Origin: Clostridiales bacterium
Lineage (GTDB): Bacteria > Bacillota_A > Clostridia > Oscillospirales > Oscillospiraceae
DNA length: 10,116 bases
Assembly: GCA_022777455.1 (NCBI GenBank)
Contig: JALFGI010000255.1
Coordinates: forward strand, 1 to 10,116
Direction: 5' to 3'
Positions within the stretch are counted from its first letter, which is position 1. The number at the start of each line of letters is the position of its first letter. Below the pieces are notes generated by a model. That model had not been told where the DNA came from. It made no database searches and saw only the letters and a list, made by a program, of their open reading frames with translations. Below are positions 1 to 7,160 of this stretch, piece by piece. The position numbers and the translations under genes were made by a program.

Positions 1-498
1 CAGTGAGCAGATCGTATCACACAGCCGGTCAACAACTTTTTCAAGGGTTGCGAATACTTCGTTTCGGAAGCCTCGTTTTCGGATTTCCTTCCAGATTTGC
101 TCTATAGGATTCATTTCTGGAGTATATGGCGGTATGAGAAAAAGGACAATATTCTCCGGCAATTTCAAGGCTGCGGATTTGTGCCAGGCAGCACCATCAC
201 AACAGAGTAGTATGATATCTTCTGGATAGCATTTTGAAAGATCCCTCAGAAAGATGTTCATGCATACTGTATTGCAATATGGCATAATCGAGAAAAAGTT
301 CTCACCGGTCAATGGCTCCACCGAGCCATAGGCATAGCGGTACTCTCGTATATGATGACAGGGTACACTGGGACGGATCCCTTTCTCGCACCAACAGTTC
401 TTCGGCTTGTTCATCCTTCCGAATCCAGCCTCATCCTGAAACATTACCCTTACCACTCTGCCTGTGGAATTTTTCAACTCATCTACCCTTGCTTTCAT
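1..498 (-). pseudogene. IS630-family transposase, DDE catalytic part (partial)
   Basis: This frame is open for 166 codons from ATG 498 to the left window edge without a stop. It carries the DDE-superfamily endonuclease core that cuts and joins transposon ends: FQDEAGFG with the first Asp at residue 22, CDGAAWHKS with the second Asp at residue 101, and PPYTPEMNPIEQIWKEIRK with the catalytic Glu at residue 133. The last visible residues (RLCDTICSL) resemble a point some 20-30 residues before the usual C-terminus in this group, so little is missing on the left. The ATG has no ribosome binding site and follows directly on a run of seven A, so expression would need a frameshift from the upstream piece. 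I call it a pseudogene because the upstream DNA-binding half is missing; the catalytic part itself looks undamaged. Confidence 0.8.
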
Positions 499-505
499 TT
501 TTTTG
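495..505 (-). other. A7 slippery site, possible -1 frameshift signal
   Basis: On the minus strand the codons read tcA AAA AAA TGA, which is the canonical A_AAA_AAA heptamer in the correct phase, immediately followed by a zero-frame stop. A -1 slip puts the ribosome into the open DDE frame. IS elements of several families, including IS630 members, use such sites to make a fused transposase. Because this copy is truncated, the site may be a relic, or the run may simply be an indel mutation. Confidence 0.5.
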
Positions 506-608
506 AGGCCTCAATGACCTCCTCACTGGCCTTCTTGGGATGTCTGCTCCGAGGCATCCCTTTCCGCTTTGCGAGTCTTTGAACTGATTTATTGAAAAAT
601 AGTATCAT
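495..608 (-). pseudogene. IS630 transposase upstream fragment (orfA remnant)
   Basis: A 37-codon frame (ATG 608, TGA 497-495) contains RLAKRKGMPRSRHPKKAS followed by EEVIEASKK. This matches the basic linker that joins the helix-turn-helix half to the DDE half in IS630 transposases. It ends in TGA straight after seven A residues, where the catalytic half starts in the -1 frame. Upstream in the same frame there is a TAG four codons before the ATG, and no good ribosome binding site is visible. This is most likely the tail of a truncated orfA rather than a complete gene. Confidence 0.6.
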
Positions 609-749
609 ACTGCTGTCCTGCTACGCAAGTCGCGGGGAGATTTTACGCTTACGGATATCGGGTGCCCTCAGCTATTCGGGTTTTGGGATAGTATCTCATA
701 TCTGTGCAGCTAATGATAGGTATGCGGTTATTATGTACTTACAATGCTG

Positions 750-797
750 AGGCTCGTACTGACCGAGGAGGCTGCTGCGTCCCGCCAGTACGAGCCT
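750..797. terminator. Hairpin 12 bp, T-rich on its plus-strand side
   Basis: AGGCTCGTACTG (750-761) and CAGTACGAGCCT (786-797) are perfect inverted repeats around a 24-nt loop. On the plus strand the stem is followed by a T-rich run (798-810), as in an intrinsic terminator, but no plus-strand gene precedes it. On the minus strand it lies 36 nt after the stop of the 833-3904 gene without a following U run. It may be a bidirectional transcription barrier, or an intergenic palindrome. The rest of the 609-832 gap shows no gene. Confidence 0.4.
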
Positions 798-832
798 TTC
801 TTTGCTTTTTATTTCTTCGCAGGAAGCAGCCT

Positions 833-3800
833 TTAGGGAGAACGAGTCAGATACTCCATGCATATCCACCCCGCATCAGTCTTACCCCACTCTCGGCCAT
901 CAACAATTTTCTGTGAATAAATAATCACTTCTTCGCCGCTGACAATCCGTTCGATGGACTCATATGCTGTTCCAGCTTCGCACCGTATATTTACCACACC
1001 GGCAGAAGGGGACACAACGTAACGTACCCCCCGTATGCTTTCTTCCTCTTCGAGCTTGATATAATTCATGCAAACCCAGCCATCGGAAATCCGTCCCCAC
1101 AGCATACCGTCGATTGTGACCTGCTCAGAAATTAGGACCCGCGTCCCGTTATGGATACGGCGGACTCTTTCCGAAGAAGTGCTGGGATTCTGCCTGACAT
1201 TCAAACCGCTTTCAGCATTTACAACGTATCCTACAACGTACTGAACCTCAGAAGTATCTTTCGTGGTGTTATCATGATACCTGTCTTCTGTTTCAACATC
1301 ATCGAACAGGTCTCGTGCCAATGACCAGTCAGGATTTTCTTCACAACTGAACCGGAACTGGTAGTCTGCATCATCACATATCATTCCGGATAAATAGCCA
1401 TCGTCATCCCGCTCAATCGAGTGAGAGCCTTTCCCGATAACCATGTACCAGATTTGAATTCCGGCGGAATCCCTGATTTCGCATCGGTACGGCGTCCCGT
1501 TCTCATCGCAGACGAAAATAAGCGGGGGGTAGCTGTAATCATAAGTTGTGCGCACAGCCTTTCCATCGCTGGTTCGTGTCTCGGAGAGAACACGCCCCCG
1601 ATCATCATAAGTATAGTCGACACTGGCGGTTTTTACCGTGGTTTCCTGAGGCGTGCTTTTCCCCTGATAAACCGTGCCAACACTATGGGTATCGGTTGTA
1701 ACTTCTTCAACATGAGCTCCGTTGTCGCTGTAGACATACTCCGTAACTGCTGTACCGAAATCATAGTTTCTGGTTTTTCTGATCACTCTCCCCTGCGCAT
1801 CGTTCTCCAGGGTATAAGCAATGCCGCCGCCCTCTCCGATTCCGGAAACCTTTACAAGAAATCCGTTCTCATCATAGTGATATTCATACATGGGCCCATA
1901 GGGTTCCCAATAGGAACAATTCACCTCGATCAGATGGCCTGCGTCATCATAAGAATATGTATATACATTATCGTCAGAACCCGTTGAGGAAATGAGTCGC
2001 CCATTGCTGTCGTATTGGAAGGTAATAATGGACTCGTCCCCGTTTGACGTAATCCGTTTTATTTGCGAGAGCTGTTTCGCCTGAATATTTTCCTTTGCAC
2101 TGGGGGCGGAGGTATTGCCGCCCAACAATTCAATCAACTCATCAATGGGAATGAAAGAAACGCTGTACGTCATATACGGCTCACGGGGTGAAGGGTCGTA
2201 AGTGAGGAAGGAGCAGTCGTCAATGATAGATATGAAATCAGATTCCGTGCAAGGCTTCCCATCAATTTTATAGGATAGATGATGCCCGTCGCAGGAGATG
2301 TCGGCCTTGTGAAGCGTTTCCTTTGAATACAGATCCCAAAGCGTAAATTTCGCCCATACTGTCTGATATTTCCGGTCACTCATTTCGGACGTATATTCAT
2401 GAAATGCACACGAAAACACAGCTGGCTTTCCCTGATACATTGTAATACCGGAGAAACCCCGCATACCTGTTGCATCCACAACCTCTGATTGCATATCCTC
2501 GATCATGGCTTTCACTTTGCCATCTTCAATGTCATAACAACATACTTTTTGGATATCATACCAGCTTTTCGGATGATAATAGGTGAGGAATAGCTCTTCC
2601 ATTCCGTCATTGTCCCAATCCAACAGAATGCCCCGGGAATATCTGTTAATCGTTTCTTCGTCCAGGTGGCTACACTGCAACGTCTGCTCCCTTGCCCGGA
2701 TCGCTTTCGGAAGATAGGCACTCAACGCAGATGCGTTTTCAACATTCGCAACCGGCAAATCTCCTTGATCCTCAGATACGGTGGAGGCTGGATTATCCTG
2801 CTGAGACATAATAGATTTGACCAAGGTTGATAATTGAGATACAGTGTCCAATACAGAAGGACTGGAACCAAATTTGTATTTATATCGTCTGAAAGTGTTT
2901 TCTCCTGTAGTGGTACTTAGGAGATTCATATCGTCGTTATCTGTTGCTATTCTTTCCACACCGTAGCAGCGCTTGCTTACGGTTGGTGAAGAATCGAAAG
3001 CAAAAACAGCACAGTTTGTCTTTTGGGAGAAATAGAAACACTCATCCCAGCGGTTTCCCCATGTGCTGCTGAGCGGAATTTCGAGTCCGGTAATACCATA
3101 TTCTCCCAACCGCTCCTGAATCAAATCAATTGCCTCTTGTTCGCTGCGGTCAGTTTGACTGTCGATATCATAGCTAATATCCCCCTTATCATAAGTTCGG
3201 GAAAAAGAGAATTCGCAATCCATTTCCTTTGTTTCCGGGTTATACATTCGCACATCGGCGGAAGCAGTATGCCGTTCAACACTCGAATTTACGGGATATA
3301 CTACTTTGTATTTTTCACGTCCTTCCGTTTTCTTGCTGTAATCATGAATCGAAATATCAATCAGTTTGTCATCCACAAAAGCAAAAATGCGCTTTTCTTC
3401 CGTCGCAGATGCAGCCAAAGCCTCCGAACGTGTATACCTCGGTGTTCCGTCATTATTGATGAGGTAAAGCGTTTGATAAATATAAACCGCTTCCTTGTCT
3501 TTACCGTTCTTTGAGTATGGCTCACTATGGCCACTATTATCCAATGAAATAACAAAAAGGTCATCAATGCCGTCTGAATCATAGTCGGCAATATGCCAGG
3601 CAAGAAGCCATGGTGTAAAATTATCTATAGCGTAAAAGTTGCTGCTTGTGGTCGACAGATAGGCATCTTCCCAATATTTACCACATGTTTGACAATAATA
3701 TGTTACTGTTTGTTCCTCTCCTTCCAAATCGAATTTTGGAAGAATTCTTTTTTGAAAAAACTCCGCTGCGGGAGACGACGAAGGTAACTTTGAAAAGTCA

Positions 3801-3904
3801 AAGATACTTTCTGCGCTAGAATCTGGAAACCCGCACGCTAGAAATAGAATTGCTGCCAATAAGATTGAGATCGAATTACCAATTGCTCTTTTCATCTTAT
3901 TCAT
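833..3904 (-). CDS. Exported multidomain protein: Ca-loop segments, YD-type repeats, two SH3b domains
   Basis: A 1023-residue protein. It starts at ATG 3904 with GGAGG at 3916-3912, seven bases upstream. Residues 1-32 form a signal peptide (KR, hydrophobic stretch, then either Sec cleavage near DSSA-ES or a weak FLAC lipobox with an atypical Phe at -3). A small CxxC pair (C71, C74) follows. DYDSDGIDD (107-115) and DWDNDGMEE (429-437) are DxDxDG calcium-binding loops of the FG-GAP/VCBS kind. Residues ~618-800 hold YD/RHS-style repeats such as YDSNGRL, YDDAGHLIEV and YDENGFLVKV. The C-terminus has two bacterial SH3 domains (~889-950 and ~960-1020), each with NVRQ or NIRC, a W-G-R/K turn and a GW(V/I)CM-Y end. 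Such SH3b pairs bind cell wall or peptides, so a wall-associated surface protein is likely. No toxin, protease or amidase domain is visible, and the exact function is unknown. Transcription may continue from the LRR gene upstream, across a hairpin. Confidence 0.85.
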   Translation of the reverse strand: MNKMKRAIGNSISILLAAILFLACGFPDSSAESIFDFSKLPSSSPAAEFFQKRILPKFDLEGEEQTVTYYCQTCGKYWEDAYLSTTSSNFYAIDNFTPWLLAWHIADYDSDGIDDLFVISLDNSGHSEPYSKNGKDKEAVYIYQTLYLINNDGTPRYTRSEALAASATEEKRIFAFVDDKLIDISIHDYSKKTEGREKYKVVYPVNSSVERHTASADVRMYNPETKEMDCEFSFSRTYDKGDISYDIDSQTDRSEQEAIDLIQERLGEYGITGLEIPLSSTWGNRWDECFYFSQKTNCAVFAFDSSPTVSKRCYGVERIATDNDDMNLLSTTTGENTFRRYKYKFGSSPSVLDTVSQLSTLVKSIMSQQDNPASTVSEDQGDLPVANVENASALSAYLPKAIRAREQTLQCSHLDEETINRYSRGILLDWDNDGMEELFLTYYHPKSWYDIQKVCCYDIEDGKVKAMIEDMQSEVVDATGMRGFSGITMYQGKPAVFSCAFHEYTSEMSDRKYQTVWAKFTLWDLYSKETLHKADISCDGHHLSYKIDGKPCTESDFISIIDDCSFLTYDPSPREPYMTYSVSFIPIDELIELLGGNTSAPSAKENIQAKQLSQIKRITSNGDESIITFQYDSNGRLISSTGSDDNVYTYSYDDAGHLIEVNCSYWEPYGPMYEYHYDENGFLVKVSGIGEGGGIAYTLENDAQGRVIRKTRNYDFGTAVTEYVYSDNGAHVEEVTTDTHSVGTVYQGKSTPQETTVKTASVDYTYDDRGRVLSETRTSDGKAVRTTYDYSYPPLIFVCDENGTPYRCEIRDSAGIQIWYMVIGKGSHSIERDDDGYLSGMICDDADYQFRFSCEENPDWSLARDLFDDVETEDRYHDNTTKDTSEVQYVVGYVVNAESGLNVRQNPSTSSERVRRIHNGTRVLISEQVTIDGMLWGRISDGWVCMNYIKLEEEESIRGVRYVVSPSAGVVNIRCEAGTAYESIERIVSGEEVIIYSQKIVDGREWGKTDAGWICMEYLTRSP

Positions 3905-3932
3905 CTTTTAACCTCCATGGACTTCTATGATG

Positions 3933-4085
3933 TCACAATGTTCCGGTTATTCCTCCTGCATCGACAATACCCAACTCATCTTCGTTCTCTTCGCCAGAGA
4001 TATCATTGTATGTGTCGAAAAGGATTCCAATTTCACCAAGAGTGCGCAAGCATACACTCCAATTGCTGTGGATATGCTTTTGCTT
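3933..4085 (-). pseudogene. Unrecognised coding-like remnant in spacer
   Basis: In the 3917-4228 spacer the minus strand has a 50-codon stretch, bounded by TAA at 4088-4086 and TGA at 3935-3933, with no in-frame ATG. The peptide has protein-like composition (for example LGEIGILFDTYNDISG, then an acidic EENEDELG). I do not recognise the family. It may be the decayed 3' end of a lost gene or chance. The plus strand over the same bases is also open for about 60 codons, which weakens the case. Confidence 0.25.
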
Positions 4086-4168
4086 TTATTCGTCTCACAT
4101 AGCCTGTTCGTAAGTGCTTAACAGTGGTTCCTCCATACTGTCCGGCGGGACACGAGTTCCATCCGGTT

Positions 4169-4211
4169 GGGAACCTCTAAAAACTGCTTTTTGCAGTTTT
4201 TAGAGGTTCCC
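4169..4211 (-). terminator. Perfect 19-bp hairpin after LRR gene
   Basis: GGGAACCTCTAAAAACTGC (4169-4187) pairs perfectly with 4193-4211 around a five-base loop. It begins 17 nt beyond the stop of the 4229-6892 gene. The stem itself contains an A5/T5 stretch, so a shorter inner hairpin would be followed by TTTTT, but the full stem has no U tract after it on the minus strand. It is probably a transcription terminator or a 3'-end RNA-stabilising hairpin for the LRR mRNA. Confidence 0.6.
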
Positions 4212-4228
4212 GGTTATTTATGAACTGA

Positions 4229-6892
4229 CTATTCTGCGAAACTCTTTTTTAGAAAGTAAACTGGCGAAAATGGCTGATCGGCGGGTTGAATCACTCCAAG
4301 CTCTTCCAGATAGTTGTAGTTTTTTTGGTAAAGAAACTTAAGTTCAGATTTTTGACAATATTGCTCAGCATAAGAGCCTTCTTCCACAACAAGAACAGGA
4401 ATAAATATTTCGTAGCACGGAATTTCTTCATCTCCGTGTATAACTCCTGCCTCGCGATAGGATACACTCTCAGGAAGCAAAAGACTCTCAAAACTCTCTT
4501 CTGGCCACATAACCCGACAGTATTTGTAGCATCCACCAAATGCATTCTCTCCAATTGTCTTGATATACTCAGGAAGGAAAAGCCTTCTGAGGTTAATACT
4601 GTCACAAAACGCTTTATCACCAATCTTTTGAACGTTCCTGGGTATTGTATAGTAACTTGCTTCACTGCCACAAGGATAGGTGATTATCTGCTTCTGGTAA
4701 TTATCAATCAATACCCCATCAACGACTTCAAACCGCTGATTATGTCCTTTTATCGTTATTTCAACCGGTGTGCAGGAAAACGGATTCACACCTATTTCTT
4801 CCAAACCAGATGGCAGGGTGATTTCTTTCAGGTTTTCGCACTCGCTGAATGCTCCATCTTCAATGACAGCCAAAGATTCAGGCAGACGAACCGTCTCCAG
4901 GCTGCTGCATCCGGAAAATGCATTGCGTCTGATTCTTGTTACACCTTCCGGGATTTCAATCTTTTTCAAACTGGTACAGCCCTTGAACATTGCTTCTCCG
5001 ATTTCTGTTATGCCTTCGGAGAGTGATACACTGGATAATTCAGAACAGCCTGCACAAATGCCGTAACCAAATTCTGTTACGCTTCCCGGTATGGATAATT
5101 TTTTGATTCGCAATCCGGCGAATACTTCGTCTCCAATGGTTGTAACACCATCAGAAATTACAATCTCATTCAGACCGGTTCCATCAAGCATTTCTTTATC
5201 CATGGTTCCCAAGGAACCGGGAAGTGTTACACGTTTAACCCCATCGAAGAAAAAAGCTCCGTATCCGATAAACGTTACGCTTTCCGGAACAGTGATTTCT
5301 TCAATATCACAGTCTGAAAATGTATAGCGCCCAATAGACGTTAATCCCTCCGGCAATGAAACACGTTTCAGATCAGAGCAAAAAAATGCACCATTTCCAA
5401 TATATTTAACCCCTTGTGGGATGTCAATTCGTTCAATTGCGGTTCGGGAAAATGCCATGCCTCCGATTTTCATCAGTCCGACAGGAAGCGATACACAGGA
5501 TAGATTGTTGCAGGATTGAAATGCCCCATCATCTATCACGGTTACTCCCTGGGGAATGGTTATTTCTTCCAAAGAAACGCACCCCAGGAAAGCATTTTTT
5601 CCTATCTTTTTCAGGCTGCTTGGCAGACTGACGGTTTTCAGATTTTCACATTGAAAAAACGTTCCGTCTCCAAGTTCCGTTACGCCCTCCGGAATGACGA
5701 TTTTTTCCAGATTTCTGCAATCCTGAAAGGCCTCCGCTCCGATGACAGTAACACTCTCCGGAATTGTGATTTGCTTCAACCATCCGCAGCCGGAAAATGC
5801 GCCCGCGGATATTTCCGTAATTCCATCCGGGATTACATAGCTTTCTTCTCCGGTATCATAGAGATATGCCACCAGACTGCCATGATTCTTGTCAAACAGC
5901 ACCCCGTCAACGATTTCAAAGTATGGGTTATCCGCAGAGAGTATCACTTCAACTCTTTTTCCTTTGAAAGGATTCCCGTTCATTTCGGATACGCTGGAAG
6001 GAACTGTAATTGTCTCCAGGTTACCATAGTCCGGCAGGATCTGGTATCCGATTGATGTTACACCTTCCGGAATGTCGATCCGCTCCAATACGCAGCATCC
6101 TTCAAACGCATAGTCATCGATTTTCTTGAGACTGCTGGGAAGAATGATTTCTTTCAGTCCGGAACAAACATATACGCTCGAAAAGACACGGGGGCCGATT
6201 TCCAGGGTTCCTTCAGGGACGGTATAAGATGATGCATCACCCCAATCGGGACGATAAATTATTCGTTTCTCATTCTTGTCAAAAAGGACACCGTCAATTA
6301 TCTCAAAATTTGGATTATCCGGGGAGACTGTGATGGTTTTTCCACCACGATCCCAAAAGGGATTTCCGATAATCGTTGTCACACTGGAAGGAATGTTAAT
6401 CCTGTATGCTCCATCACAAAAAGCAAATGCATCTTCTCCAATCGTAGTAACTCCTTCTGGAATCACTACATCCGAAGCACCATAGTCCATGAAAAGCATC
6501 TGCTCACCGATGGTGGTCACCTTGATCCCATCTATGTACGTTGGGATAATGATTTCTTCGTTATATGCTCTTACGGACACGATTTCCGCTGTACCATCGT
6601 CGAGGACAAGGTAAGTCCATCTGCCGCTTTCAATAGGATGCAAGACTGCATCACATATTTCGCAGGTCCTGGAGAAGTACTCATCGATCTCAGGCATTTC
6701 GAATAAGTCTCTTTTCAGTTTCCCCCACTGATGTCCAAGGGGATTTCCTCGTGTTTCACCGCAGATACTGCAGGTCTCCGGCTCCTCGCAGGTTGCAGGA
6801 ACCCAATCATGAGCTGAGCAAAAGCCACATAAGAACGCCGCCAGACTCATTCCGATGGCCAGTACCGCAAACTTTCCAAGTATTCTTCTCAT
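4229..6892 (-). CDS. Secreted BspA-like leucine-rich repeat protein
   Basis: An 887-residue surface protein of the BspA/LRR_5 family, whose known members bind host matrix or other bacteria. I chose ATG 6892 rather than the in-frame ATG 6994. It gives a clean signal peptide (MRRILGK, hydrophobic core, cleavage near FCSA-HDW) and has AGGGAGAGG just upstream, whereas the longer form would bury the signal and overlap the fused upstream frame. Residues 28-80 hold a Cys-rich module (HDWVPATC, PETCSICGETRG, GHQWG, CEIC) common at the start of such proteins in Clostridia. LRR_5 units of ~22-23 residues (IPEGVTxIGxxAFxGC, LPSSLKKI) fill ~111-790. Three longer modules with FE(I/V)(I/V)DGVLxD lie near residues 197, 325 and 721. 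The tail (from ~825) includes VEEGSYAEQYCQK, a typical family end. No wall-sorting LPXTG or membrane anchor is visible. Its start overlaps the stop of the preceding chimeric frame (ATGA). Confidence 0.88.
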   Translation of the reverse strand: MRRILGKFAVLAIGMSLAAFLCGFCSAHDWVPATCEEPETCSICGETRGNPLGHQWGKLKRDLFEMPEIDEYFSRTCEICDAVLHPIESGRWTYLVLDDGTAEIVSVRAYNEEIIIPTYIDGIKVTTIGEQMLFMDYGASDVVIPEGVTTIGEDAFAFCDGAYRINIPSSVTTIIGNPFWDRGGKTITVSPDNPNFEIIDGVLFDKNEKRIIYRPDWGDASSYTVPEGTLEIGPRVFSSVYVCSGLKEIILPSSLKKIDDYAFEGCCVLERIDIPEGVTSIGYQILPDYGNLETITVPSSVSEMNGNPFKGKRVEVILSADNPYFEIVDGVLFDKNHGSLVAYLYDTGEESYVIPDGITEISAGAFSGCGWLKQITIPESVTVIGAEAFQDCRNLEKIVIPEGVTELGDGTFFQCENLKTVSLPSSLKKIGKNAFLGCVSLEEITIPQGVTVIDDGAFQSCNNLSCVSLPVGLMKIGGMAFSRTAIERIDIPQGVKYIGNGAFFCSDLKRVSLPEGLTSIGRYTFSDCDIEEITVPESVTFIGYGAFFFDGVKRVTLPGSLGTMDKEMLDGTGLNEIVISDGVTTIGDEVFAGLRIKKLSIPGSVTEFGYGICAGCSELSSVSLSEGITEIGEAMFKGCTSLKKIEIPEGVTRIRRNAFSGCSSLETVRLPESLAVIEDGAFSECENLKEITLPSGLEEIGVNPFSCTPVEITIKGHNQRFEVVDGVLIDNYQKQIITYPCGSEASYYTIPRNVQKIGDKAFCDSINLRRLFLPEYIKTIGENAFGGCYKYCRVMWPEESFESLLLPESVSYREAGVIHGDEEIPCYEIFIPVLVVEEGSYAEQYCQKSELKFLYQKNYNYLEELGVIQPADQPFSPVYFLKKSFAE
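4523..6562 (-). repeat. LRR_5-coding tandem repeat array
   Basis: About 2 kb of diverged in-phase repeats, each roughly 66-69 bp, encode the LRR units of the 4229-6892 protein. Recurrent minus-strand codons spell IPEGVT-IG and LPSSL-KI. Three units carry a longer insert with the DGVL-D motif. The periodicity is protein-coding in origin; units differ in sequence, so this is not a recent tandem expansion. Confidence 0.8.
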
Positions 6893-7131
6893 TTTTCCTC
6901 TCCCTTTCCTCTTAATATCAGCGCAGAAACTCCAATTATTTCTGCCTGCCTGATGAAGTTTGAATAATTGCAGCGATAATCCATTTTTTCGCAATATCGG
7001 TCCGCAAAGGAACCTTGTTCAACTGTGAAGGTCAGGTCTTCACAATACGAGAATGCATGCGGACCTTGCAGCGCAAGACGGATCCCGTTTCCCAGAGCGA
7101 CATCATCTTCCAAAAGGAGTATCTTCTGCAT
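6889..7131 (-). pseudogene. Chimeric frame: response-regulator N-terminus fused to BspA-type tail
   Basis: An 80-codon frame starts at ATG 7131 with GGAAGAAGG eight bases upstream (a GTG at 7140 is possible but less likely). Residues 1-24 (MQKILLLEDDVALGNGIRLA, then LQGP) are the first beta strand, acidic pocket and helix of an OmpR-type receiver domain. After about nt 7060 the sequence switches to AFSYCEDL, TFTVEQGSFADRYCEK and MDYRCNYSN. This matches the tail of the downstream BspA-like protein (VEEGSYAEQYCQK) and is lower in G+C. The phosphoacceptor Asp, the rest of the receiver and the DNA-binding domain are absent, so it cannot act as a regulator. Its TGA overlaps the LRR gene start (ATGA), so translation, if any, could couple to that gene. 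It marks a deletion or insertion junction joining two unrelated genes. Confidence 0.75.
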
Positions 7132-7160
7132 GGCGGGCACCTTCTTCCATTTCCCCGTCG

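Larger units (their letters stand above)
1..608 (-). mobile_element. Partial IS630-family insertion sequence
   Basis: The minus strand encodes most of an IS630/Tc1-mariner-type transposase. The left end lies outside the window, and no inverted terminal repeat could be matched because only one side is visible. Upstream of about position 608 the reading frame meets a TAG stop, and the usual N-terminal helix-turn-helix region (roughly 100 or more residues in the family) is not recognisable. The copy is therefore probably 5'-truncated or decayed and not autonomous. It sits at the edge of a lower-GC block of surface-protein genes. Confidence 0.8.

Noticed and set aside
599..695. Direct repeat ATAGTATC at 599-606 and 688-695 as IS target duplication or deletion scar
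   Set aside because: Eight bases within 100 bp is weak, the IS630 family duplicates TA only, and a deletion between repeats would leave one copy, not two.
2650..3904. Polymorphic Rhs-type toxin system
   Set aside because: Although the protein has YD-type repeats, there is no Rhs core boundary motif, no variable toxin tip and no small immunity gene after it; the C-terminus is two SH3b domains.
4523..6562. Periodic repeats resembling a CRISPR array
   Set aside because: Units are diverged, contiguous with no spacers, in phase with the reading frame and spell LRR_5 repeats.
6893..6994. A longer LRR protein starting at ATG 6994
   Set aside because: It would add 34 polar residues before the signal peptide, overlaps the chimeric frame extensively, and has no ribosome binding site as good as AGGGAGAGG before ATG 6892.
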